Origin: a virus
Reading direction: 5' to 3' (one strand)
DNA: 30,056 nucleotides
Virus record (IMG/VR): IMGVR_UViG_3300008629_000021
Coordinates: 1 to 30,056 of that record
The position numbers and the translations under genes are program-made. Shown here in pieces: positions 15,854-21,772 of this stretch (positions are counted from its first letter, which is position 1; every line of letters begins with the position of its first letter). A model generated the notes under the pieces. It was not told the origin of the DNA, made no database searches, and saw only the letters and a program-made list of their open reading frames with translations.

Positions 15854-15887
15854 ATTATACACATTTAATACTTATTTGTACACAAAT
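15854..15887. promoter_or_regulatory. Divergent control region with leftward promoter and operator-like repeats
   Basis: On the minus strand TGTACA (15883-15878), an 18-base spacer and a perfect TATAAT (15859-15854) form a promoter for the rusA-initiator-helicase operon. Two similar half-palindromic sites, TTTGTACACAAA (15876-15887) and the related TTATACACATTT (15855-15866), overlap the -35 and -10 boxes. They lie 9 bases from the regulator gene start and are the natural operators for it. Confidence 0.6.
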
Positions 15888-15895
15888 TTAAAATT

Positions 15896-16276
15896 ATGAA
15901 TTTAGCTGAGAGGGTTAAAGAATTAAGAAAGGAGGTTGGCCTATCTCAAACCGACCTTGGTAAAATAGTGGGCGTTCCTTACCAGTCTATCCAGAATGTT
16001 GAACTTGGTCGGGTTAAGAATCCACGATATATGAAACAGTTGGCAGATGCCCTTGAAACATCAATTGATTATCTAGTTAATGGTGTGACTAAGGCTGATC
16101 CGAAACCAGTGGCCCATGATATTGCTCACATTGTTGCTATTGATAAAAACATCGAACCACAACTCGAAAAAGACTTTTATGTAGTATCTATTAACAGAGG
16201 AAAAAAACTTTTTTTAACCGATGGTGCTGTTGAGGAGGCCAAAATAACCCAAACCTATAAGTCGCACAAGGCATAG
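15896..16276 (+). CDS. HTH transcriptional regulator, Cro/CI (HTH_3) family
   Basis: 126 residues. A HTH_3 domain fills residues 5-60 (AERVKELRKEVGLSQTDLGKIVGV, then SIQNVELGRVKNPRYMKQLADAL), with the recognition helix around YQSIQNVE. The C-terminal half is short and lacks the Ser/Lys dyad of LexA-type self-cleaving repressors, so RecA-triggered cleavage is not expected. It may be the lysogeny repressor of an SOS-independent switch, or a Cro. It is divergent from the replication operon and 36 bases after the operator-like repeats. No ribosome site is visible before ATG, so translation may be weak or leaderless. Confidence 0.85.
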   Translation: MNLAERVKELRKEVGLSQTDLGKIVGVPYQSIQNVELGRVKNPRYMKQLADALETSIDYLVNGVTKADPKPVAHDIAHIVAIDKNIEPQLEKDFYVVSINRGKKLFLTDGAVEEAKITQTYKSHKA

Positions 16277-16295
16277 ATAGGTTTTATGGGTTAGC

Positions 16296-16324
16296 TTGCA
16301 ACTTAATTATTTTAAATGTATAAT
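16296..16324 (+). promoter_or_regulatory. Sigma70-type promoter
   Basis: TTGCAA (16296-16301), a 17-base spacer and TATAAT (16319-16324), placed after the regulator stop and about 65 bases before the next ATG. It would drive the small gene at 16391 separately from the regulator. Confidence 0.6.
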
Positions 16325-16390
16325 TATGCACTTTAAATAAATTAATACAACGGTTTGATCAAATCCATTTCACCCCCCACCAACACAGTT

Positions 16391-16588
16391 ATGGTTTGGC
16401 AACAAACCATTGAGCCAACATTAAATCTCTTAAAATCCTATATCATTAATGGCAACGTCTCTGTCATTAACACTTGTAACGCAGCGACATTAATCTACGA
16501 CATTTACGATATGTCTAGGGCTTTTGAACACGAAGGCCAAACCCATAATTTCTCTATCCAAGCAGAGTCTTTAATATCCAATTTGTAG
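16391..16588 (+). CDS. Hypothetical 65-residue protein
   Basis: Frame open from TTG 16355; ATG 16391 is the better start codon, though neither has a good ribosome site. The product is a helical protein (VWQQTIEPTLNLLKSYIINGN... NAATLIYDIYDMSRAFEHEG) with no recognised motif. It has its own promoter and is followed at once by an AT-rich inverted repeat, so it may be a monocistronic early gene. Confidence 0.5.
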   Translation: MVWQQTIEPTLNLLKSYIINGNVSVINTCNAATLIYDIYDMSRAFEHEGQTHNFSIQAESLISNL

Positions 16589-16616
16589 TATATATACCCA
16601 TATATTGGTATATATT
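16589..16616. repeat. AT-rich inverted repeat after the 65-residue gene
   Basis: TATATACC (16591-16598) and GGTATATA (16607-16614), 8-base spacer, extendable by one base pair outward. It begins right at the stop codon of the preceding gene and ends about 15 bases before the -35 box of the next promoter. It could be a weak terminator (followed only by TTTG) or a protein-binding site. Confidence 0.5.
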
Positions 16617-16628
16617 TGCAAATTTAGT

Positions 16629-16657
16629 TTGCATTTCTAATTAATTTCCTGTATTAT
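16629..16657 (+). promoter_or_regulatory. Promoter of the rightward early operon
   Basis: TTGCAT (16629-16634), a 17-base spacer and TATTAT (16652-16657), upstream of the gene cluster 16715-19114. A perfect inverted repeat begins at the last base of the -10 box, so the promoter is probably repressible. Confidence 0.6.
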
Positions 16658-16677
16658 TAACAATAACACGTTGTTAA
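16657..16677. promoter_or_regulatory. Operator-like perfect inverted repeat
   Basis: TTAACAA and TTGTTAA separated by 7 bases, with a nested TAACA/TGTTA pair (16664-16668, 16672-16676). It covers the transcription start area of the early promoter. The Cro/CI-like regulator at 15896 is the obvious candidate ligand, although the repeat differs from the sites in front of that gene. Confidence 0.6.
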
Positions 16678-16714
16678 TTCGTATTGAATTACGCGTTTAT
16701 TGCAGGAGAAGCAA

Positions 16715-17065
16715 ATGTACCAAGAACTAGAAAATCACATGGTGAAGCCACACTGGACTCCAATGGAGTACGAGTTGGATGCGCCTGAACCTGACCACAA
16801 TTTCATGCTTGAGGCATGGGATAACTTTGCCTACTTAAATAGCAAGGAACTTGATTACCTAATTAAGACCAAGCGTTTCCAAGTAGATTCCGAAAAATTC
16901 AATATTGACACCCTTGATTACGTCAACTACGAGGCATTAAAGCAATCGATTGTTGATCGCCTAGCCACGTTTGAAAATCTTTACTTTAAAGCTGAGACCT
17001 TTGAACACGAAGGTGTTGATGTCAACCTTGGCCCTATGGTGTACCAATGGTGGGTAATGCTATGA
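16715..17065 (+). CDS. Hypothetical early protein
   Basis: 116 residues from ATG 16715, fixed by AGGAG at 16704-16708 with a 6-base spacer; the earlier in-frame TTG at 16700 would read through the ribosome site. Acidic and aromatic (HWTPMEYELDAPEPDHNFMLEAWDNF). No motif recognised. First gene of the rightward early operon; the stop overlaps the next start as ATGA. Confidence 0.75.
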   Translation: MYQELENHMVKPHWTPMEYELDAPEPDHNFMLEAWDNFAYLNSKELDYLIKTKRFQVDSEKFNIDTLDYVNYEALKQSIVDRLATFENLYFKAETFEHEGVDVNLGPMVYQWWVML

Positions 17066-17157
17066 CCAAAAGAGAATGGATCGAAGAAGTTTTGTTTTCA
17101 GTGATTTTCGTTGTTGGAATTTTCACAATGCTAATCTTAGGAGTCGCAATCATATGA
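17062..17157 (+). CDS. 31-residue single-pass membrane peptide
   Basis: ATG 17062 and TGA 17157 overlap the neighbours on both sides as ATGA, so the frame is locked into the operon. A charged N-terminus (MTKREWIEEV) is followed by one hydrophobic helix to the end (LFSVIFVVGIFTMLILGVAII). It is too short for usual gene callers. Function unknown. Confidence 0.65.
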   Translation: MTKREWIEEVLFSVIFVVGIFTMLILGVAII

Positions 17158-17375
17158 ACTTAGTCACAAAACAAAACCGTAAAGAATATCTAAACGCCAA
17201 GCAAAAACTTTCACCTGCCTATGTAATTGGTTGGTTAGCAGCCGAATCAAATGGTTGTGAGAGTATCAGCGCAGACCCTAAAACAATGTATTACTACGAG
17301 GCTGGCTATAACGATTGTAAGTCTAATGAGTTTACGATAGATGGTCAACCAACTGCCCAGGAGAAAAGCGCATGA
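17154..17375 (+). CDS. Hypothetical 73-residue protein
   Basis: Start chosen at ATG 17154 because it overlaps the stop of the membrane peptide (ATGA). The longer frame from 17076 only shadows that peptide. Contains YVIGWLAAESNGCESISADPKTMYYYEAGYNDCKSNEF, an Ala/Trp helix followed by Tyr-rich and two Cys. Overlaps the next gene as ATGA. No family recognised. Confidence 0.7.
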   Translation: MNLVTKQNRKEYLNAKQKLSPAYVIGWLAAESNGCESISADPKTMYYYEAGYNDCKSNEFTIDGQPTAQEKSA

Positions 17376-17641
17376 TTAAATCAGTTACTAAATGGAGTGA
17401 ACTAGATACATCAGAAGTTGAATTGCACGAATGTGAATTAGATGGGTGCAAGTTATACGGTTTTCAAATGTCTGGTTTTAAATTTAAAGACGGCACACCA
17501 TTACCTCCACTTTGTTCTGTTGAAAGAGATACCTGGGAAGAAGAAATAATGGGTAATTTTGATTCTGAAACATACGAACTTGCATACGAATTGATAGATT
17601 GGTCAGGAGGAGATTATGAACAAGAAGCGTTACGTTGTTGA
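17372..17641 (+). CDS. Hypothetical acidic 89-residue protein
   Basis: ATG 17372 overlaps the previous stop. The product is acidic (VELHECELDGCKLYG..., TWEEEIMGNFDSETYELAYELIDW) with three Cys in the first half and last residues. It overlaps the next gene by 26 bases. No motif recognised. Confidence 0.65.
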   Translation: MIKSVTKWSELDTSEVELHECELDGCKLYGFQMSGFKFKDGTPLPPLCSVERDTWEEEIMGNFDSETYELAYELIDWSGGDYEQEALRC

Positions 17642-17804
17642 AATGGATTTTTATATCTACGCTGATTCTGATGATGAAGCTGTAGAGAAAGCTGAGAACT
17701 TTAGTATGTTGGTTGATAAGGAAGATAACCAGCCTAAAGTCCACGAGTTGCATGAAGTACCCTATGGTCAGATTGCAGCAAGAAAGGTGGAATTGTTTAA
17801 CTGA
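17616..17804 (+). CDS. Hypothetical 62-residue protein
   Basis: ATG 17616 with a perfect AGGAGG (17605-17610) 5 bases upstream, one of the best ribosome sites in the window. The sequence RYVVEMDFYIYADSDDEAVEKAENFSMLVD has a beta-strand plus DDEAVEKA helix, a common pattern of small phage proteins of unknown role. It ends 13 bases before the Sak3-like gene. Confidence 0.7.
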   Translation: MNKKRYVVEMDFYIYADSDDEAVEKAENFSMLVDKEDNQPKVHELHEVPYGQIAARKVELFN

Positions 17805-17817
17805 TGGAGGAAGTGTA

Positions 17818-18447
17818 ATGGCTACCAAAAAGAAAAGCGTTTTTGAAGTCCTTAATGCGATAGATGTGAATGAGCATACTGAGCAGAAAGGCAAACTAAC
17901 CTACTTGTCCTGGGCATGGGCTTGGCAGACAACCAAGCAGCATTACCCAGAGGCGTTCTACACGGTGTATGAGAATGAGTTTGGTATGAACTACCACAAC
18001 GACAATCGTACAGCTTGGGTTAAAACTGGGGTTACTATCGAGGGCCTTGAGCATATTGAGTATCTACCTGTTTTGAATTATCAGAACAAGTCTATTCCAA
18101 TTGACTCAATCACCTCTTTTGATATTAACACAGCGATTCAGCGTAGCTTGACAAAGGCAATTGCCCGTCATGGACTTGGCCTATATATCTATGCTGGTGA
18201 GGATTTACCTGACACACCTGTTTGGGATGATGCTGAACAAAAAGATCGCTATGTTGATGCAATCACACAGCACTGTGCTGACCAGGAAGATAAAGAGGCA
18301 GCCAAGCTATATCGTGAGATGGGTGGTCAGAAGAATAAGGTGAGAGGCACAAAACAAACCCAACAGGTTTGGAGTGCGCTTGATCCAGCTACACAGAGAT
18401 ACTTAAAAGCCGCTTTAAGTGGTGAAAAAGAGAAAGTTTCCGCCTAA
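17818..18447 (+). CDS. Sak3/DUF1071-type single-strand annealing protein
   Basis: 209 residues from ATG 17818, preceded by GGAGGAAGTGTA; the longer frame from 17713 only shadows the previous gene. The core FEVLNAIDVNEHTEQKGKLTYLSWAWAW, LPVLNYQNKSIPID, and SFDINTAIQRSLTKAIARHGLGLYIYAGEDLP are hallmarks of DUF1071 proteins, the Sak3 group of phage annealing recombinases. It would anneal complementary strands during replication-linked recombination. No exonuclease partner is recognised next to it, but an SSB-like gene follows, which is the usual functional companion. Strong call on motifs. Confidence 0.88.
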   Translation: MATKKKSVFEVLNAIDVNEHTEQKGKLTYLSWAWAWQTTKQHYPEAFYTVYENEFGMNYHNDNRTAWVKTGVTIEGLEHIEYLPVLNYQNKSIPIDSITSFDINTAIQRSLTKAIARHGLGLYIYAGEDLPDTPVWDDAEQKDRYVDAITQHCADQEDKEAAKLYREMGGQKNKVRGTKQTQQVWSALDPATQRYLKAALSGEKEKVSA

Positions 18448-18481
18448 TTTCTAACGCCTGACTGGGGCGTTTAATACCAGC

Positions 18482-18530
18482 GCGAGTTTGCCTGTACTCG
18501 TTGGTGAAGAACAGGCAATTTTTTAATTTG
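18482..18530 (+). promoter_or_regulatory. Possible H-type pseudoknot or attenuator in the leader of the SSB-like gene
   Basis: Stem 1 is CGAGT (18483-18487) with ACTCG (18496-18500). The 8-base loop between them, TTGCCTGT (18488-18495), is perfectly complementary to ACAGGCAA (18511-18518). The two helices can coexist as a pseudoknot with about 10 bases crossing stem 1. Alternatively the second helix alone, followed by TTTTTT (18519-18524), is a terminator with a 15-base loop. An unstructured AU-rich stretch, AGGAG (18532-18536) and ATG 18543 follow. A separate hairpin AACGCC/GGCGTT lies at 18453-18471. Confidence 0.55.
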
Positions 18531-18542
18531 CAGGAGCAAGAA

Positions 18543-18845
18543 ATGAGTAAGATGGGTATAAACATCTCTATAGATGTAACCAAAATTGATAAAACTAGAT
18601 TGTTTCAAGGAAAAAAAGGAACATACCTAAGTCTAACAACTTTTATTGATTCAGATAATCCTGATCAATATGACAACCACGGCTTTATCAGTCAATCAAC
18701 AGATAAAGAAGAAAGAGAGGCTGGTGTTAAAACTCCGATCCTGGGTAACTGTAAGGTGTTCTTTACAGAGACAAAAGGTGGTGAAAGACACAACGGTGTT
18801 CCAGCTATGGCTCACAACACACCTGAAGACGATATTCCTTGGTAA
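18543..18845 (+). CDS. Single-stranded DNA-binding-like protein
   Basis: 100 residues from ATG 18543 (AGGAG 18532-18536, 6-base spacer); the longer frame from 18501 runs through the leader structure and is rejected. The body has a beta-rich OB-like pattern (INISIDVTKIDKTRLFQGKKGTYLSLTTFID... ILGNCKVFFTETKGG). The very last residues are EDDIPW, closely resembling the acidic DDDIPF tail by which bacterial SSB recruits partners. It directly follows the Sak3-like gene. I infer a phage SSB; the OB fold is not proven. Confidence 0.7.
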   Translation: MSKMGINISIDVTKIDKTRLFQGKKGTYLSLTTFIDSDNPDQYDNHGFISQSTDKEEREAGVKTPILGNCKVFFTETKGGERHNGVPAMAHNTPEDDIPW

Positions 18846-18853
18846 TTAACCTT

Positions 18854-18890
18854 ATATGGCTGACTCATTGGGGGGGTGGGTCGGCCGTAT
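18854..18890 (+). repeat. 14-bp hairpin with seven-guanine loop before the xis-like gene
   Basis: Arms at 18854-18867 and 18877-18890 pair over 14 positions (with G-T pairs), enclosing a 9-base loop TTGGGGGGG. It starts 8 bases after the SSB-like stop and ends 8 bases before ATG 18899, exactly where a ribosome site should be. No T-run follows, so a terminator is unlikely on this strand. Confidence 0.7.
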
Positions 18891-18898
18891 CTTATTAT

Positions 18899-19114
18899 AT
18901 GAAAGAAAAAACAATAAACTTAAATAAAGACTATTTAACCAGTAAAGAAGCGCAGCTATATATGGGTATGTCCCAAACTGGTTTTGATCGCCTAGTTAAG
19001 CGATATAACATTCCATCATCTAGGCCACCAGGTGCAAAGATAGTCTATAGACGTTCTGACTTATCACAGCTTGCAGAGATGTTTTTCGACCAAGAGGCTA
19101 TTCGCCTAGCTTGA
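18899..19114 (+). CDS. xis: Excisionase-like small HTH protein
   Basis: 71 residues from ATG 18899; the longer frame from 18839 would translate the hairpin and is less likely. A winged-helix/MerR-like pattern (DYLTSKEAQLYMGMSQTGFDRLVKRYNIPSSRPPGAKIVYRRSDLSQL) is typical of Xis and AlpA-type proteins. It is convergent with the integrase gene and overlaps its end by 17 bases, so the two messages are antisense to each other there. It probably bends attachment-site DNA for excision. Start lacks a normal ribosome site. Confidence 0.7.
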   Translation: MKEKTINLNKDYLTSKEAQLYMGMSQTGFDRLVKRYNIPSSRPPGAKIVYRRSDLSQLAEMFFDQEAIRLA

Positions 19115-20069
19115 AATTCTTAACCTCATTCTGTAGATGGGAAGGCGATAAATGTGCATATCCCATCGTAGTACGAATATCTTGATGTCCCATAATCTCT
19201 TTAACGGCTGCAATATTAGCACCACTCATCATAAGGTATGAACAAAACGTATGCCTTAGACAATGAACACCCCATTTAGATTTATCTATTTCAGCTTTTT
19301 CACATATCCGCCTAAATCTCTTTTTAATCGATTCAATCTTATAGGGCCTTGGTAATAGATATTGTGAACTCATATCAAAATCATTCAAACATTCTTTAGC
19401 TATTGGGGTTAATGGCACATACCGCCACTTGCCAGATTTGGTTCTATTTTCGCCTGAAAGCACATATATAGAGTCATGCTTGATATTTTCAGTTTCAAGC
19501 CAATAGAACTCAGCCAACCTTAAACCCGTATTAGCCAAGAACAACCACCAATGCGAAGTCTCATTGTCGTTATCAAGTATTTTGTCTATTTCAGCCTTAG
19601 AATATAACTTAGGCGGTTTAGAGGTATTATCCTTAACATTCTCAATAATTATATTGGGGGTTCTATAGCCATCTACCTTGGCCCTGGTTATTAATCCTTT
19701 AAGATCGGCCAGTTTCCTATTAATAGTTGCAGGTTTGTTGTCGCTGCATGATTGTTTAAACCGTTCAATATCCCTATTGGTTATTAAATCAATCCTGATA
19801 TTAGCGAATATAGGCTTAACAAACTTATTGACGTTCAATTCCTTGGTTCTATAGGTTGATGGGTAATTCTCATTAAACCATTTAAGATATATAGGGATAT
19901 AATCGGAAAATTTGATATGATCAAAACCAAATAAAGAATCATTCTCTATTTGTTTTAATCTGACTTTTGCCAGGTGTTCGGATATTGGCCCCAGGTTTTC
20001 CCGTTGTCGTTTACCGCCAATATAATAATCAATCTGCCAGGATTTACCGCGCTTTCTTAGACTTGCCAT
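19098..20069 (-). CDS. int: Tyrosine recombinase / phage integrase
   Basis: 323 residues. An N-terminal arm-binding part (KRGKSWQIDYYIGGKRQREN), a SAM-like core-binding domain (about 55-145) and the catalytic domain follow. Catalytic residues are R184 (NTGLRLAEF), K near 211-214 in the beta hairpin, H269 and R272 (HCLRHTF), H295 (IMGHQD) and Y304 (TMGYAHLS). All are present, so it should be active. The gene starts 3 bases from the first arm-type repeat of the adjacent attP and 138 bases from the tRNA-like core. Confidence 0.96.
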   Translation of the reverse strand: MASLRKRGKSWQIDYYIGGKRQRENLGPISEHLAKVRLKQIENDSLFGFDHIKFSDYIPIYLKWFNENYPSTYRTKELNVNKFVKPIFANIRIDLITNRDIERFKQSCSDNKPATINRKLADLKGLITRAKVDGYRTPNIIIENVKDNTSKPPKLYSKAEIDKILDNDNETSHWWLFLANTGLRLAEFYWLETENIKHDSIYVLSGENRTKSGKWRYVPLTPIAKECLNDFDMSSQYLLPRPYKIESIKKRFRRICEKAEIDKSKWGVHCLRHTFCSYLMMSGANIAAVKEIMGHQDIRTTMGYAHLSPSHLQNEVKNFKLGE

Positions 20070-20071
20070 TA

Positions 20072-20092
20072 TGTGACCAAATTGTGACCAAA
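20072..20092. repeat. Left arm-type integrase binding repeats
   Basis: TGTGACCAAA twice (20072-20081, 20083-20092), 11 bases apart, just outside the integrase start codon. A related pair lies at the other side of the core. Also close by, TTTATACTG is repeated at 20102-20110 and 20112-20120 with 10-base period, possible Xis or host-factor sites. Confidence 0.6.
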
Positions 20093-20206
20093 CAGTACTA
20101 TTTTATACTGCTTTATACTGTTTATTGGCCTTTTTAGCGGTTCATTAAGATATATAGATAACCCCATATTATCCATATAAGTCATTGATATATAAGGTTT
20201 TATTGT

Positions 20207-20254
20207 TGGTCGGGGCGATAGGATTTGAACCTACGACAACCACACCCCCAGTGT
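20207..20254 (-). other. attP core: 3' half of a tRNA-Pro(GGG)
   Basis: Read on the minus strand, this is the anticodon loop CTGGGGG, the 3' anticodon arm TGTGG, a 5-base variable region, the T-arm GTAGG-TTCAAAT-CCTAT, the acceptor strand CGCCCCG, discriminator A and CCA. The 5' half is missing: no CGGGGCG, D-arm, or complete anticodon stem precedes it. It is therefore a fragment, not a working tRNA. Such 3' tRNA pieces are the typical crossover core by which a phage restores the host tRNA on integration. Confidence 0.85.
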
Positions 20255-20292
20255 TATAGAATGCCTTGTTAGAGTAGGCTTATAGAGGATAT

Positions 20293-20313
20293 TGTGACTA
20301 TTTTGTGCCTATT
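20293..20313. repeat. Right arm-type integrase binding repeats
   Basis: TGTGACTATT (20293-20302) and TGTGCCTATT (20304-20313), spaced 11 bases like the left pair and sharing TGTGNCYA. Their position about 40 bases beyond the tRNA-like core mirrors the left side. Confidence 0.55.
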
Positions 20314-20341
20314 TGCTTATATAGACTATTGCACATATAGG

Positions 20342-20524
20342 CTAAAACTTATCGTTAATATGCCAGTATTCATAATCTTCTAGCAGATCACCAAACACCT
20401 CATTAACTTCATTAATAACACCCTGCAAATCGTTGTCCATTGCTTCATATAGAATGGCCCTTGCTCTATCTTGCGAGCAATTTAAATCATTAACTTCATT
20501 AATTAAATCTTCGGAACGGCTCAT
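20342..20524 (-). CDS. Hypothetical acidic 60-residue protein
   Basis: ATG 20524. Contains LINEVNDLNCSQDRARAILYEAMDNDLQGVINEVNEVFGDLLEDYEYW, a two- to three-helix acidic protein with a pattern (NCSQDRARAILYEAMDNDLQGVI) reminiscent of UBA-like bundles. It is downstream of the Arc-like gene and next to attP. No function assigned. Confidence 0.6.
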   Translation of the reverse strand: MSRSEDLINEVNDLNCSQDRARAILYEAMDNDLQGVINEVNEVFGDLLEDYEYWHINDKF

Positions 20525-20536
20525 ATAAAGATGTTT

Positions 20537-20719
20537 CTATATTCTATCCAGAAGGCCCTTTATTTTGGCGATGTTGGTATCGCCTGGCAATTGCTGCCAT
20601 TTTTCAAAATAGGCATTATCGGACGGCTTGAAGCTAATTACAATCTTATTAATTGTTTTATTCCATTTGGCCGCGTATTCAATTCTTATTTTTTTAGAAT
20701 GTTCGGTATATTTTCTCAT
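20537..20719 (-). CDS. Small protein with Arc/ribbon-helix-helix-like layout
   Basis: 60 residues. A basic N-terminus (MRKYTEHSKKIRIEYAAKWNKTINKIVISFKPSD) is followed by a helix and a C-terminal helix (NIAKIKGLLDRI). This layout (RKYTExxRKAxxKY, a beta strand IxISFKP, then two helices) matches small RHH-type phage and plasmid proteins related to Arc. It may regulate the adjacent accessory or integration genes. The match is by pattern only. It lies 13 bases upstream of the next gene. Confidence 0.6.
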   Translation of the reverse strand: MRKYTEHSKKIRIEYAAKWNKTINKIVISFKPSDNAYFEKWQQLPGDTNIAKIKGLLDRI

Positions 20720-20792
20720 TGTTATATTGTACTATAACTGGCCCAAATTTAAAAGATTATTTTAATCTGATAGGGAAATATTACAGGCAATA

Positions 20793-20818
20793 AAAAACCC
20801 CCAATTAAGGGGGTTTTT
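20793..20818. terminator. Bidirectional intrinsic terminator
   Basis: AAAAACCCCC (20793-20802), 6-base loop, GGGGGTTTTT (20809-20818). The arms are perfect complements, with the A-tract giving a T-tract on either strand. It closes the leftward operon that begins at 21746 and can also block any rightward transcript. Confidence 0.9.
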
Positions 20819-20829
20819 GTTGTGTGTTA

Positions 20830-21018
20830 TCAATCAAGCTTATTATAGTTATCGGCATAATACCTTTCAATATCCGACCAGCAAGATTCATAATTATTCA
20901 AGTTTTCAATAGACCCAGAAGGATCAATTACAGAACACGGCAAAAACATTCCGCCGCTTCTATTGTTTTTAATAAATATATCAATTAAATTTTTTTGTTT
21001 TTTGTTTAATTTTCTCAT
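20830..21018 (-). CDS. Hypothetical 62-residue protein
   Basis: ATG 21018 with GGAAGG (21031-21026) upstream, a good ribosome site. The N-terminal half is basic (MRKLNKKQKNLIDIFIKNNRSGG); the C-terminal half is acidic and aromatic (NYESCWSDIERYYADNYNKLD). Last gene before the terminator. No family recognised. Confidence 0.7.
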   Translation of the reverse strand: MRKLNKKQKNLIDIFIKNNRSGGMFLPCSVIDPSGSIENLNNYESCWSDIERYYADNYNKLD

Positions 21019-21030
21019 TGCACACCTTCC

Positions 21031-21207
21031 TTAATAGTTAATCAAAATATCAAACTCAATATTTATTTCGTCATCGCTCATTTGCTCGTAAATTTCCCAC
21101 AGCTTTTTATATTGAGCGTCGGAAAATTTCTCTCTCATGTTACGAGTTGACAATATAAAAGCTATTTTGTTGTTTCTCGGCTCTTTTTCAATTTCATGCA
21201 TATTCAT
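21031..21207 (-). CDS. 58-residue small protein
   Basis: ATG 21207 overlaps the stop of the acidic 179-residue gene (TAATG) and the frame ends 12 bases before the next gene. The product is mixed-charge (MNMHEIEKEPRNNKIAFILS, then MREKFSDAQYKKLWEIYEQMSDDE) with an acidic tail. It fills the gap exactly and is clearly co-transcribed. No function known. Confidence 0.7.
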   Translation of the reverse strand: MNMHEIEKEPRNNKIAFILSTRNMREKFSDAQYKKLWEIYEQMSDDEINIEFDILINY

Positions 21208-21746
21208 TACACGCCCCTTTTTTCAAGTAACACAATATCAGCCCAGATTTGATCGAAAAAATACTCCATGTCATCTTTATGCTGCTCACTAATATAATCA
21301 GTGTAATACATCATAAACACGGCTTTATTTTCCTTCACTTGGTCGAAACCCACATACCAAGAGTGAAAACCGTCATAACTTTGTGAATTTTCGTCAAGCC
21401 ACTCGACAAATTCCCAATTATCCTGCAAAGTATTAATTAAGTCATCAACCTTTTTTTCGCTTATCCTGGCAGTGATCTTATCTGTTTCAAAATTGTAATA
21501 ATCAGGTGAGTCAATACGAACAAAACCAACCCCGAAAGGTATCACCTCTTTATACAATTCTAACCATTGTTGTGCATAATCATCTTGCATGGCTTTAATA
21601 TCAACCTGGTCAATGAGATTTTCGTCAACGTCGTAAATATCATCGCAATCAAAATAATTTGCAATTGCTGTATCAATTATGTGACTATGAATTGATTCGT
21701 AAAAACCGCCAAAATTTATATTAAATTCTACTATTTTGTTTTCCAT
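21207..21746 (-). CDS. Strongly acidic 179-residue accessory protein
   Basis: About 39 Asp/Glu against 12 Lys/Arg, net charge near -27, spread along the chain, with many Tyr, Trp and Phe. The N-terminus is MENKIVEFNINFGGFYESIH, and the middle and end contain FDCDDIYDVDENLIDQVDI and KDDMEYFFDQIWADIVLL. No catalytic motif or family is recognised. Highly acidic compact phage proteins are sometimes DNA mimics that block restriction or other defences, but there is no sequence match to ArdA or Ocr that I can see. First gene of the accessory operon with its own regulated promoter. Confidence 0.75.
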   Translation of the reverse strand: MENKIVEFNINFGGFYESIHSHIIDTAIANYFDCDDIYDVDENLIDQVDIKAMQDDYAQQWLELYKEVIPFGVGFVRIDSPDYYNFETDKITARISEKKVDDLINTLQDNWEFVEWLDENSQSYDGFHSWYVGFDQVKENKAVFMMYYTDYISEQHKDDMEYFFDQIWADIVLLEKRGV

Positions 21747-21772
21747 TTTTCTAACCCCTGGTTATTGAATTC

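Noticed and set aside
17484-17894. Leftward frame of 136 codons across three early genes
   Set aside because: It opposes three well-supported coupled genes with good ribosome sites, and its product shows no coherent domain.
20207-20280. A complete tRNA gene next to the integrase
   Set aside because: Only the 3' half (anticodon loop to CCA) is present; the upstream bases cannot form a D-arm or a matching acceptor strand, so it is an att core.
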